The notes under the pieces were generated by a model. That model was given only the letters and a program-made list of their open reading frames with translations. It made no database searches and was not told the origin of the DNA. 64,000 nt of DNA from Collybia mongolica (Eukaryota; Basidiomycota; Agaricomycetes; Agaricales; Clitocybaceae): the NCBI GenBank assembly GCA_013420905.1, contig JAAXNY010000009.1, positions 620,001-684,000 of the forward strand, read 5' to 3'. A program made the position numbers and the translations under genes. Numbering within the stretch: the stretch's first letter is position 1; every line of letters starts with the position of its first letter. This document shows positions 38,419 to 49,980 of the stretch, piece by piece.

Positions 38419-39188
38419 TATCGTCTCATCTGTTGGTGTGTTATTTATTTCCAGTCTGCCAATAGTACACCGCTAATATGATAATTTCACTAGTTCTCTC
38501 GTCTGTATACTACGCATCCTGCAATTTTATCTTATCCTACATTCGAGTCGTTCGCTGCCAACTGCCCTTCCTGTTGATTTGATTATCGCGCTCGATCACT
38601 TTAACGTCTTCCCGCGTGTTGTCCCACGGATTGGCGTTCATTATTCAGAGCGATATTGTCCCTCCCATTCACGTAAACTATGCCCTCAACTTGGTTGAGA
38701 GGCACGTACCTGAGTTGGAAACATCTATGCTTCAACAATGTTTTGGCATGCATATAATATTGAGCACCCCTTCATATATGTTCGTAATCGAATACTTGTA
38801 CTAACCCCGCAAGGTCTTGCAATGAACCAGACGTTTTTGCCTGCATGGGATGTAGTCCTCACTTTTGAACCTTTGTACTCTGAGCGCTCTCCAACACTCT
38901 GGACGGCGTTTGATACCTACACGCTCGTTCTCATTTTATGGGAGCTACAGAACTCTACATCACACCCTTTTTTTCAGGGTGTTTGCCTACAATATGTTCA
39001 GTCCTTTCAAGTGATGAAGGATTTGAAGATATGTTGGGAGACATAGTGTCTGTTTTTTATGCAACAGCCCTAGTAGTAATTAATATACACTACTTGCTCA
39101 AATCTACATTGAAAGCCTCCTTTCTTTTTCTTAAGTACAGCCATACTCGCCCGATGCTTTTTACCTTTCATTGACGTTGCGCAATGTT
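38419..39188. other. Convergent intergenic, 0.77 kb
   Basis: Between the stops of RPT3 and PRO3. T-rich with several short frames (for example 38738-39046), none recognisable and none with splice support. No tRNA or snRNA seen. Confidence 0.45.
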
Positions 39189-40394
39189 TCAAACCTTGGG
39201 CTGTCCAAGCTCACTCGCGCGGTCCGTAGCTATTTGGATAGCTCGAGCAATCGTGGAACGAACTCTTCCGTCCTCCATGGCCAATAGACCAGCGATGGTA
39301 CAACCTCCAGGTGCTAGGGGATACCAAATCAGAATTAATATGGACGATAAAAGGAATCAAATGTACTCGTCACCGCATCCTTGAGCTGAGCTGGATGGGT
39401 GCCACCTTGAAGGACCATACGAGCTGCACCTTGAAGAGCTATAGCAAGAGATCAACGTTAAAAGTGCCTATACCTTCATCAAACCTTACTCTGAGAAGCC
39501 ATTTCCAAAGCATCCGCTCTTGGGAGACCCATCATTACCCCTCCGTCCGCCATGGCTTCAAGGAAGATACAAGCGAATGCAGGGCCAGAACCGGAGAGTG
39601 CAGTACACGCGTCAAAATGCTTCTCATCTAGAAACCGACATCGTCCAATAGATGAAAATATCTTTAAGATAATTTCGTGGTCTTTTTCGTAATCATCGGA
39701 AGGCTGGAGGTTAGAAACAATTGTCATCCCTTCACGAATCTGGGCGCGTTAAAATGTGAGCAAAAATTAACCATCAGTCGTCAGCGGAAAATATGACTAA
39801 CTTTACATGGGGTGTTGGGCATCGCACGGATTACTTTTACAGATGCGCCAACCCAGCCGTAAAGTTGGTTGATCGTCACACCAGCAAGGATCGATATGAG
39901 AAGTTTTCCAACCAATGCCTCTTTTATACCAGGCTCTTCAAGAATTGTGTGCGCGAGCTGTGGTTTGCAACTGTAATCAAGATCAGATTCTACAACATCC
40001 TCAATTATACTAAGCGCACCAAAGGAGGATGACATCTGCTTCTTGGACAGCCCTTAAGTTCTTGGCTGCGACGACCTCGATGTTTTCTCCTAATGCACCG
40101 AGTCCGTCAAAAACAGTCCGTAGTTTTCTGGCACTTTCTTCACGGTTCACACATGCAATAAACCGTGTAGGTGTAGTATCATCTGGCGCCCCAACAGGAG
40201 TCAGAGTACCTGGAGTGTGAGATTCCCACTTGGCCGCGAAACCGCTTTGTAGTCTAGATGTCGCGTCAAGACTCTCCACAACTCCAGAGAGAACAGCGAT
40301 GCCCATAGTCCCACATCCTATATTGAGCTCATTAGCACGAGAACGCAGGACGCGTAGTAAATAGCAAACCTAAGACACAAAGTGTATATCCCAT
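39189..40394 (-). CDS. PRO3: Pyrroline-5-carboxylate reductase
   Basis: Last step of proline synthesis: reduces pyrroline-5-carboxylate with NAD(P)H. Exon 1 is MGYTLCVL; exon 2 completes the Rossmann motif GCGTMGIAVLSGVVESL. Later come VIRAMPNTPCK, then TIVSNLQPSDDYEKDHEIIL, FDACTALSGSGPAFACIFLE, AMADGGVMMGLPRADALEMA, GGTHPAQLKDAVT, PGGCTIAGLLAMEDGRVRST and the end AIQIATDRASELGQPKV. The ACTALSGSGPAF and HPAQLKD...PGGCTIAGL blocks are diagnostic. The stop is at 39189-39191. About 290 residues. It is divergent from ALG13 with only 124 bp between starts. Confidence 0.95.
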
Positions 40395-40518
40395 GGTGCT
40401 TCAAGAGGAAGAGAGTAGTTAGCTGTTATTTACATCTCGTCCAACTTTTTGTTATCGGACATGACTCGGACGACGGAAACCGAAATTCATTATAGATCAA
40501 TCAAGTACTTTCAATTCC
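40395..40518. promoter_or_regulatory. Divergent promoter, PRO3 / ALG13
   Basis: 124 bp between start codons. It contains TGACTCGGACGACG at 40462-40475; TGACTC is a near match to the Gcn4/CPC1 half-site core, which would suit general amino-acid control of PRO3. That link is inference from one 6-base match. Confidence 0.4.
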
Positions 40519-41135
40519 ATGCGGGCATTTCTCACAGTCGGTTCGATGGAATTCCATGCCCTGGTTCAGGCTGCTCTATCGGGGGCAGTTCTCGACAGCC
40601 TAAATAAAAAGGGATACACCGAGCTCATCGTCCAATGCGGGACTTCAGACTTTGAGCTTGCCTCGTCAGTCAGTCAGGAGGAAGTATTTAATGTTTTGCG
40701 GAATGGGGTCAATATTAGTCTCTGGAGATTCAAGCCATCGCTCGACGAGGAATATAGGCGTGCGGACGTTGTGATCAGTCATGCAGGTATGTAGCTCGGG
40801 ATTTATTTGCACTGTCGATACGGAGACATATTAGGGTCTGGGACCATTCTCGACGTGTTGCGGCTCGGAAGACCATTGATTGTCGTGCCAAACCCGACGC
40901 TGCTCCACAATCACCAAGAAGAACTAGCAGAAGCATTGAGCACGCTTGGACATCTGCGATCTTCAACCATTTCGTGAGCGTTGTCCTTCTCAACCTGACG
41001 TTTGTTTCCCAATACGCAATCAGTGATCTAGCTCAGTCCATTGCAAAATTTGATTCGAAGACTCTAGTGCCTTTTCCTCCTTTTGATGGAAGTAGGTTTG
41101 CGAAAATATTGGATGAAGAGATGGGTTTTGGTTGA
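40519..41135 (+). CDS. ALG13: UDP-GlcNAc transferase subunit ALG13
   Basis: The catalytic half of the ALG13/ALG14 enzyme that adds the second GlcNAc to dolichol-PP-GlcNAc on the cytosolic face of the ER. Exon 1 has [40 protein letters not shown] and [11 protein letters not shown]. Exon 2 has [20 protein letters not shown] and [20 protein letters not shown]. Exon 3 ends [20 protein letters not shown]. The [24 protein letters not shown] and NHQEELA blocks are the glycosyltransferase 28 C-terminal signature. The usual N-terminal VTVGTT is VGSMEF here. About 170 residues, single-domain as in yeast. Confidence 0.93.
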
Positions 41136-41275
41136 AACAAAGTTGTTCCTTCAAATTACATACATATAAAAGCAATTTGCGTTGTGATAAAGGCGCTGAC
41201 CCGACCGATCTTCCTTTCTACCTGAACGCCTCCTTTCGTTCATGCCAAAGAGCACCTGAGGCTCAAAGACATGCT

Positions 41276-42257
41276 ATGGCCCCCCGTGTTGTAGCCACTT
41301 CCATCGATGAAGACCCCCAGGTTTATGAAGACAAAAACGTCCATGCGATTTACGAAGAAATTGCACCCCATTTCTCCTCAACCCGCTACAAGGTAGGTTG
41401 ATCATTACCAGTTAATGCTAGACTACATGCTCTGCAACTACATTAGCCCTGGCCTATTATAGCAACATTCATCTCCAATCTTCCAACCGGATGGGCTGGG
41501 CTTGATTCCGGCACAGGCAATGGGAAGTACCTACCTCTTCCACTGGATCGTCCTGGCGCTATATGTACCGTCGGACTTGATAGAAGTCGCAATTTGCTGG
41601 CGATAGCAAAAACTGCCGGGAACACTGGAACTACTAGGGATGTAGTTTTGGGAGATGTTCTGGGGCGTGGTTGGCGAGTGGGTGCATTTGTGAGGTTTTT
41701 CATCTGGTTTGTAAAACAAGTCCGGTTAACATTGTCCCAGGATTATGCCATTTCGATTGCTACGATACACCATCTCGCGACGCACGAACGCCGTAAAACA
41801 GCCGTCAAAGTACGTTGTGGCAAGTTCCATAAAGAGTCAAACTAATGTCATATAGCGGCTAATTCAATCGGTATCGCCCAATCATGGTCGTATATTGATT
41901 TACGTCTGGGCAATCGAACAAGATGAACTATCGAAACGCACAATCCCGAACGATAGTGAGAGTACCAAGGGGCAAGATGTCGTGGTACCATGGGTCCTGT
42001 CTAAGCAAGGCAGTGGGGACGGGAACATTCGGGCTAGCAGTGAGCCACAAGTGTTCAATCGCTATTATCATATGTTCGCAAAAGGAGAACTTCCTGAGCT
42101 AGTGCGCGATGCAGCCAGCGACCTAGATCTTCAATTTGGATCACATTCACGCTCGATGGAAGCTCCCATTTCCATTTCTCGAGGGATAGAGATGGTGCAG
42201 AACGGATGGGAACGGTCAAATTATTATGTTGAGCTTAGATGCTGGGAATCACTGTAA
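41276..42257 (+). CDS. TRM9: tRNA wobble-uridine carboxymethyl methyltransferase TRM9
   Basis: An SAM-dependent enzyme that completes mcm5U at the wobble base of certain tRNAs, acting with TRM112. Start MAPRVVATSIDEDPQVYEDK; then VHAIYEEIAPHFSSTRYK, PWPIIATFISNLPTGWAGLD and the SAM motif DSGTGNGKYLPL, TVGLDRSRNLLAIA, DYAISIATIHHLATHERRKT, RLIQSVSPNHGRILIYVWAI and the conserved C-terminal FNRYYHMFAKGELPELVRDA with the end GWERSNYYVELRCWESL. Four or five exons, frame continuous. About 250 residues. The start at 41276 is the Met nearest the conserved block. It lies 140 bp after ALG13, same strand. Confidence 0.93.
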
Positions 42258-42362
42258 ATGCATGTCACTCAAGCTAATGAGGTCGTGTAGGGCGGGTTTT
42301 CACACATGACAAATTTTGTGCACGTAGCAGGCGACAATACAGAATAGGAAACACAGAAAAGA

Positions 42363-43133
42363 TCACTCGCTCGCTGCCATGACTGAAGGTACGAGTTAGT
42401 GAGATAAGACCCTGGTAAACAAGGACAACAAACTCACTGGCATTGATCAAGTCACCACCGCTTTCTTTTAGTACTCTCACGGCTTTCGCTCGTGAGCAGT
42501 TGACCTGAGCCATGACAAGATCGATATCTTTAGGGTCAACTCCAGTCTCATCCACAGGGCCATCATCCTCTGGTGCTTCCAGCTCTGGAATGTCATCGTC
42601 ATCGTCGTCCTCACCACCAGCCCCAGAGTCCTCGAGGTTAACAGCACCGCCTCCACCACCTGATGCTAGTTGTTGTGCGGTTGAAAGCTGAGCCTGCGAG
42701 TTCATATCTTCAATCTAGAGGATAGACTGAGTCTCGAACAATTTCCCATATTGAATAATAAGCCAACCTTAGCCTCACCGAAGACGATATAGCAATCGCT
42801 GTTAGGTGATTTGTAGACCTCAGGGGAGGCTAGAACGAAAAGAACCTGTCAAGACAGCTTTTGAGCAACACATTTCGTTGAATGACAAGCAATGTTTACG
42901 TTCTTCGGCCTTCGCAGAGTGACTCGGGTAATGTTAGGGACCCTCTTCAAGCCCAGACCAAGGAGAGCCTTCCTAGCCTTACGCTCTGAACGCGACTGGA
43001 TTTTATCAAGTGCGGCAGCAGAAGTGGGGTCCTCTTCGTGGTCATGGTCATTGTCATGATCGTGTTCATGGTCGTGTTCATGGCCATCGTGGTCAGAATG
43101 GTCAGAGTTAACTTCCTCGATATGGGCAGACAT
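42363..43133 (-). CDS. EGD2: Nascent polypeptide-associated complex subunit alpha
   Basis: NAC-alpha pairs with NAC-beta at the ribosome exit to shield nascent chains. Start [20 protein letters not shown], then [20 protein letters not shown] and [11 protein letters not shown] (NAC domain), [29 protein letters not shown], an acidic linker ([20 protein letters not shown]) and the UBA domain ([34 protein letters not shown]) ending IMAASE. The N-terminal His/Asp run of about 20 residues (43055-43110) is extreme and could bind metal. About 205 residues. Convergent with TRM9 (about 105 bp) and divergent from TSC1. Confidence 0.95.
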
Positions 43134-43444
43134 CTGGTGAAAGACGCGTCAGTACATCCAGACCAGTTTTTGAGCATCCAACCAGGAAATTGCAATGAAG
43201 TGTCGGTTATAACGACCATAAGATATAAATGTGACATCGGAAGCCCTACTCACCTCGATTTTCCGGGCTGTACGAAAAAGGCGAGCTCGACGTTCGACGT
43301 GGCGTCAAAGTGGTTGCGCGCTGGCGTTTGCGTTTATTGGTCGCAGCCCTGGAAACCAAACAACAAACGGAATGACGTCCCGGGAGTCGGCAGCGTTCCT
43401 CTCTCACTGATTCACAAAACGACCATTCATTTTAACGATTGCGC
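43134..43444. promoter_or_regulatory. Divergent intergenic region, EGD2 / TSC1
   Basis: 311 bp between start codons, with GC-rich CGACGTTCGACGTGGCGTC at 43289-43307. No TATA box or RNA gene seen. Confidence 0.4.
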
Positions 43445-46337
43445 ATGCAAAACACATCTCTTATCCGTCATGTTCGTTCGGTTCTAGAATCATATTCAGA
43501 CGCGTTACCCCTGCATGAACTACTAATTTTAATAGATGATTTTGTCCTTGAATGTTCCTCATCCCGGGAACCTGAAGTTCTGCTCTTTCAACTCGAAGAA
43601 GATCTTCAGAAAGCCCACCACGATGTTGTTGACCACTCTTCTCTTTGTCAGACCGAAGTCTTTCTGGCCGTCCTCTACCATCTCGGTCCCATCCTCCCAC
43701 CCACCTCGGTAATCTCGTGGTTCGATATCGTCCTTCGACCCGCACTCAGGGAATCGAAGCTTCCGACACTTGCTGTCAACCATGCCAAGGAACTCATTTT
43801 CTCTGCTCTTCAGAATACCGAAGAAGCCCACATGAAACCAGTTGGCGACTTCCGATGTCGACTGCTGGATTTTTATCTCTTGGACGCTTTCAATGAAGGA
43901 TCAGGGGACGACGTTTTGGAATGGGCTGAATTGGATGAAGAACAGAGGGAGAAAAGGAGTCATTGGAAGCGGAATCTGGAGGATATTCTACTGAAATTTG
44001 GAACAGAAAGCCCTGAAGTGAGTCCGTATGATTTGATATACTTATCCAATACTGACACTGGGTAGAATCTGTTAACGGAAATATATATCCACTTTGCCGA
44101 TCCGACATCTCGACTCCAACTCCTTATGTTTCTCAATTCTTATGCATCTATTCCAACCTTCGACAAATTATCAGCTGTTATGGCAGCCCACCCGATAATA
44201 TCAAGCCTTTTATTCTCCCTATTTTTGGATACTTCTTCAACTGTGTGCGCTGCAGGTCTTACTCTGCTCGTCAAACTCCTCCCGATTTTCGCAATGCACG
44301 CTCGCAATAAATTGAGATCTATGTTACCCAGACTTCTGGCCATACTCGCGAGGATAATGTGCTGGAAGGAAAGGCCACCTTCTGCTTCCCCCGCGCCTTT
44401 GGGTGAACGCCCTGACGCCGAATTTGAGCGAGAGTTAGAGAACGAAGCCAATCGCCTTCTTCCTATCCGGTCTGATTTAGAATGGAAAAGGCTTGAGCTG
44501 ACATTCAATGCGACAACTTCCATGCCTCCATCACCACGAACATTCTTTACCATATTATATTATCTTTACCCATCGAATGTCCTCAAGTTCTTGCGGGGCC
44601 CAGTTGCTTACCTCGTCAACAATGCGGTTCGTAGTCCTTACACTTTGGACTGGGACAAGGCCCTTCTCGAAGATGAGATCCGCCGGAAGAGTGAGGTGAG
44701 GACTACGCAGTGTTCACCGAATTTCTTACTCATTGTGTATGAATACAGCCTTTGCTGCGAGAACACGTTTGTCATCCTCTTCTTATTTGGCGCGACGCGG
44801 TGGCTGAATTGAATGAACCTGAGTTTTGGACACGATATAATGTTCCTCGAATAACTAGCGAAGCAGTCATGCTTGATGTTCGGAACAGTACTCTGGGAAT
44901 TAGCGCTCAGGTTGCTTCCACTTTACAACGAGATAAGCCTAAAGATGCCGGTGTCGCGTCTGACAACGACGAGGCGGATGGTTCCACGCAGTCCATCTTA
45001 CCCATAGACATATCTGCCGGAAAAGCAAGTATATTTTTGCAGGACATGATCAGCGTGTCGCTTGTACTCAAGTCTAATATGGACGTCGAAGTTGTCAACC
45101 CGGTGTCACAATGGTCTCCAGAAATTTTTAGGTCTCCTGCGCAATCCAACCACGGAGTCTCTACAACTTTACCATCTAACTTGGGTAACCAAGACATTCC
45201 AGAACAAGTCATACAAGCCATATCGGGTTTACAACGAGAGGTATTACTACTCAGGAATGAGCTTAACTTTGAGCTCTGGCTCTCGAGGGAGAACGTTAAA
45301 CATATAGGCAGACTTTATCAAGATCGTATCCTGGCAAAAACTGCTGAAGCGGAGCGACAGGGACTGGTAGGATTTTCTTAGTTCGCCGCAGGCTACATTC
45401 TTGACGAATCCTATGAAGTATAACAAACTCCGAAATTACCGAGCTCAGGTGATCAACCTTGAAGCAGAGCTTCGAGAACACAAGAAACAAGCACTATCCG
45501 CGAAGAATAAGTATGCGGACTGGAATGCGGAACTGCAAAAAAAGTTGAAAGAATTTCGAGATGAGAAAAAGTCTTGGATCTCTGAAGCCGCTGCTCTGCG
45601 CAGTGCAGAGAAAGGGTCTCAGGTACATTAGATTTTCATACTCCTTGCTTCTCCTACCGATGCGACAGCAGGCCCGCTTCGCTGCACAAGGAAAATTATT
45701 AGCAGATGCCGCCAAAGATGTATTTGATCTGCAGACTCAAAAGAAGGAAACCCAACATAAAATTGATCGCTTAAAGGACTACGAACGACAAATTGAACAA
45801 CATATTAAGGTACAGAATTTGTGGTCTGTGGTTTTCTTTGAAATGTTATATACACTCTTTATTAAAATGATTTGTTCAGGGAAGCTGATTTTGCCAAGTT
45901 TAACGAACGAGGAGACGAAATCACCCAAATGCGTAACCAATATCACCAGATGCAAATGCGACTCGAAAGTCTCGAAAAAACACAGGTTGAAATGGAAGAC
46001 CGTGCAAGGTAGCTTTATATGCGATTACGTTTTCTGCCATCTAACACCTAATTTCAGAGTCCTCCGCCGCCAGAACCAAGCTCTTGAAGCGCGTCTGCAA
46101 CAGGCAGGACGTCATAGCCATATGCATATCCGGCAGCAACCCACCTTTGAAGTTTCCGCTTTCGCTGCTGAAAATTCGGCTCTCACAGCTGCAAACACTC
46201 AATTAAAAGAAGAAAACATGGAGCTTAAGGACGAATTAGAAGAGCTGAGAGCGATGCTCGAAATGTTGAAAGGTCAGCATAGTGGGAGACGGGGGGTAGT
46301 GTCGGAACCAAGAGCAAGTCCACTATTGTTTACATGA
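43445..46337 (+). CDS. TSC1: Hamartin (tuberous sclerosis complex subunit 1)
   Basis: Scaffold of the TSC complex that restrains Rheb and so TORC1. The N-terminal alpha-solenoid reads MQNTSLIRHVRSVLESYSDA, ELLILIDDFVLECSSSREPE, LLDFYLLDAFNEGSGDDVLE, FADPTSRLQLLMFLNSYASI and FFTILYYLYPSNVLKFLRGP, the last being a hallmark of the family. A variable middle follows, then a long coiled coil from ENVKHIGRLYQDRILAKTAE through RAQVINLEAELREHKKQALS and AAENSALTAANTQLKEENME to the stop at 46335-46337. About 840 residues, similar to other fungal hamartins. The Met at 43445 is chosen as the first ATG of the frame. I found no break across its introns. Confidence 0.88.
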
Positions 46338-46438
46338 AGCACAGAACTACTCATATTGGCACTGGAGTATGTTGCAAATACTACCAAGACTTGTCCACTA
46401 TGTGTGTTGACCCTGAGTTATGTGATAGACAGAGGTGC

Positions 46439-48619
46439 TTAGAGTGATTTCATCATACAATTCTGGCGACGCTCTTCTGTGAGTGTTGCAATTTCGTTCA
46501 CGTCGATTACTTTAAAGGGCCATGTAAGCCAATTCCCACTGCTACGCAAATTTGGTAGACCCATGTCTTCCAGAAGTTCGTCGGTCGCCTGAGGATACCT
46601 ATGAGATGCAATCGGTAAAAGGGGTGCAAGATCATGTTAAAAACCGCACGTAAAGAATTCTAAATTGCCGCTATAGCTTTCATTCGTCCATGCCAATATC
46701 CCAGGGTACCGTTTCTTTATCCAAGCCGAGTTTCTTTCCGTGACCTTGAGTGCTTCTTCGACAGAGCTGGGAAGGCGTATTCTGTCATTGAGGAAATATG
46801 AAGAAATCCAATGTGCAGCCACTTTAAACGAGTAACCATTGTTAACCGTGAACTACAGGCTTGTGAGTGGCTAGGTACCAAATCCGAGGGATCATGAGTC
46901 AAGACATACAAGAGCCCCATTAACGGCAAAATCCTGGGCACCGATATTTTTGGCAGGAACTAACCCTCGATACAGGGAGGATGACGGTTCTTCGTTTTCC
47001 GCTCGAGATGGGGGTGGGTTTGCAAGGGAAGTATAATTCCACTCGTCGTGTATTTCTATCTGTGATGGACGGCGACCGATTCCTATCTCAGACGCGGTTT
47101 CTTCTACAGAGATGACGTTGGACAATGTAGGTTTAGATTCGAACGAAACATACCATCAATGACGCCGTTCCATGACGACGAGTACCCTGTTGCAAGGATG
47201 ACAACGTCTGCAGGAACGTACTGGCCGTGATTGAGCATCACAGATCTACCATCCCCCGAAAATCCTACGGCACGCGCAGGTTTGATGACCTTGATGACTC
47301 CTCCGTTAACTAAAGCGTGGAAACCATCCTTTTTGTAAACACCCTCGTCACTGGCCCTCATGCTCCAAAGCATCGAGTATGACGTGTACAGAGGAGGAGA
47401 TCATCAGCTAGTGAGTATACAGCATACTATAAAAGGAGTAATGTCAGTACATGAAACCTATATGATAAAATATTATGACGGACAGAATTTTCTTCTAGCT
47501 TGTTCCGGAAGAAATGTACAAGTTTTCGGCCTATATATGTGCTGTGCAAAAAACGTCTTTTTGGTGTTGCTCAGCCATGTTCATAGGTTAACATGAAATG
47601 CCAGGAAGTACGTACTCAAGGCGGGTACGTAATTCTATGTGTGGGGATAGTATGCCATTGATCTATAAGAAGCAATGAGGTTGGCCAAATTGCACCGATG
47701 GATAAAGATGTAGCTCCTCACCTGCTTTTGCGAATGAAGTCTGGGAGAGGCTTGGATACGGCAAGAAACCTATCCATAAACGATCGTGACCTTTCGGCCT
47801 TGGCTGGCCAGGTAACCAGCAACGCTGAGATTTGGCATTGTTGGAAGACTTTACCAAAACTGGCTTGCCAACTCACTCTGAGGCAGATTTTCCTTCACCA
47901 ACAACGACAACCGAGCCTACGTTCGTCGATCTGTCTGCCAAAATAGGTAGCATTGCCCTGAGGATGTCATCCAGCCAGGATTTAAATTGGCTTGAGTGCA
48001 ACACCAGACAGCGGAAGTTGGCGACTTCCGTTGCAAGTGGTGATAGGGCGGGGGGTACTTTTGGTTTGCTACATCCCTTGGGATTCCAGGTCAATGAACA
48101 GTAATAGTATAATTTCGTTCTTTTAATAGTAAAAGGCTTACCCTAGTGCAAAGTACGACGCGAGAGTATCCAAGCTCTTGACCATCACTTATCTTGATTA
48201 TCCAGTACCTTTCACTAACTCGACGGATATTCACAACTTCTGTCTCGAACCCGAACTTCCCTTGTAGGTAGGTGTATGCAAATAATTCAAAGTAAGCAGA
48301 CATATCGTCGCCCGTGAGGCGACCACCAGTCTCTGCGGAATTGGCAGGAGCCTTCATTGGCAGAGCTGAGAAACGAAATTCCCCATGGACGCTTATCTTA
48401 CTTGAGTATACGACCAGTATGTGAAGAAAAGGTGAGATGTACTTGTTGAGAGACAGACCAGCGTACACACTCTCTAGCCCACACTCCTCCAACAGTCTTA
48501 TCACGCGTAATGATTTTTACATTAAACCCATCCAGAAGGACATGCGCGGTTATCAAACCTGCAGCTCCGGCACCAATAATACCACTGATCTCAATAGGAG
48601 TTTTGGTCGTGTGGGTCAT
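46439..48619 (-). pseudogene. Flavin-dependent monooxygenase, apparent N-terminal frameshift
   Basis: An FMO-like oxidoreductase. The FAD site is clear (ISGIIGAGAAGLITAHVLL, then TVGGVWARE), followed by VYAGLSLN, VHGEFRFSALPMKAP, the NADP site VVVVGEGKSAS, DEGVYKKDGFHALVNGG, VILATGYSSSWNGVIDG and the tail TEERRQNCMMKSL. Between GGVWARE and VYAGL the frame changes: GCTAGAGAGTGTGTACGC would read WARESVYAG only if one more AG were present, and I see no intron there. Another frame problem seems to occur near 47700-47730, after DFIRKS. It is either a recent pseudogene, a sequence error, or my splicing is wrong. Substrate is unknown. Convergent with TSC1 (about 100 bp). Confidence 0.6.
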
Positions 48620-49980
48620 GGTAGAAAGAAGGGTGGGTAAGACACAAAAGGGATCATCCGCTGCCTTTTACATGGGAGTCCTGGTTTGGACTGCAAATAA
48701 TACATTTCGCAACCCACCATCACGTAAGCACACACATACTTACCTTGGGAATCGAGTCATGAGTATACGGCTTGTAGTGGGGATCACGGATGTGTTCATG
48801 ATTCTCCTAAAGTGAACGATGTAAGACCATCAACCCATTATATCGAGGATAGTTGATAAGTAGGGTCGCCGGAAGGTGCATCAGGGAATTGAGACCCGGA
48901 TCAGTTAGAGGTGCGCCGACGTACCTGAATAAGGTCAGGATGCCGGATTTACGCGGACTTGTAAAAGGATATTATTTTGTTCTTCGACTCTTTGAGTTTC
49001 TGTTATTTACGAGATTATGTTCCTTATGTATTCCACGTCTTCTATTGATCTCTTTGCCTAATTCTAATCTTAATTTCAATACACCCATAGGCATGACAGA
49101 AGTTGATTTCTATGACTCATCTACACTTGGTATTGTGGGATGAATATTAGCAGAAATTTGGTTTATTCTGTACATATGCGGGTTATGTGACTGGCAAGAG
49201 AGCTTGCTGATGACTCCTAGTAAAAACTAGGTTCCTGTGTATTGTATTCTCTCCTACGAATGAGGTTTCATTTGTGGATAGGTCAACAACAGGGCCTATA
49301 AACTCGAGCGGAGGGCATCAGTCAAGCCAGATAAACCATACATATATAAATCGCATTTTGACGGTTCAGAACGCGGTGTTCCGGTGACTAAAGTTGTGCA
49401 ACGTATGGAAGGCCCGGATTCAGTGGTGGAGGAACATGGATCACAATAATGACCATCGTTCCATAGTTGTTTATATGTAAGTTCCAATTTCGAGGCATAG
49501 GTGAACGATCATCTTCGTTGGGTTTTTATGTCCGAGGCGGTGGATTTCATTGGTCATAGAATTCGCCCTCATCATAGTTTCCAACGATAGACTCGGATGC
49601 GACCATCGTGGATTAAATATTGGCGGTGCTAAGCGACATATAATTGTAGCCGAATGATCTGCTGCTGTGGAGAGATATCATCGATGCGAGACCACGAGCC
49701 ATCGATACTATCCATCTTGATAATTGTAATATCAGTTACAGCCTGATGGCCTAGTAGCCTAATATTTCGAGAAGGTTCCACAACAATCCGCCACTGATCC
49801 AAAAAAGGCAAGTTTCGGATTATTCGAGAACTAAAATTTCGGCTACAAAAGGGATTCAATGCGTTCCCTTCCTAGAGCCCATCTCCTTCTTTTCTTTATC
49901 GCATTTACCTTACCTCCTACAACTGTTAGTATGACCATAAATTCTATACAGTTGCCGATCCTGACACCTCTTTAGACAAA
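48620..49980. other. Intergenic, 1.36 kb, includes HSP90 promoter
   Basis: Upstream of both the FMO gene (minus) and HSP90 (plus). No frame with conserved content; a 77-codon minus frame at 49629-49859 overlaps the heat-shock elements and is probably chance. No RNA gene seen. Confidence 0.5.
49766..49830 (+). promoter_or_regulatory. Heat-shock elements upstream of HSP90
   Basis: TTTCGAGAAGGTTCC contains a perfect three-unit HSE, TTCnnGAAnnTTC, at 49766-49778. A second group, TTCGAGAA at 49823-49830, adds TTCnnGAA with a further TTC at 49814-49816. They lie about 150-215 bp upstream of the HSP90 ATG, the usual place for HSF1 binding. Spacing and sequence match the established consensus; occupancy is inferred. 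Confidence 0.75.

Noticed and set aside
38738..39046. 102-codon frame between RPT3 and PRO3
   Set aside because: Convergent 3' UTR region, no conserved residues, no splice support.
49629..49859. 77-codon minus-strand frame upstream of HSP90
   Set aside because: It contains the heat-shock elements and has no recognisable domain; more likely promoter DNA.
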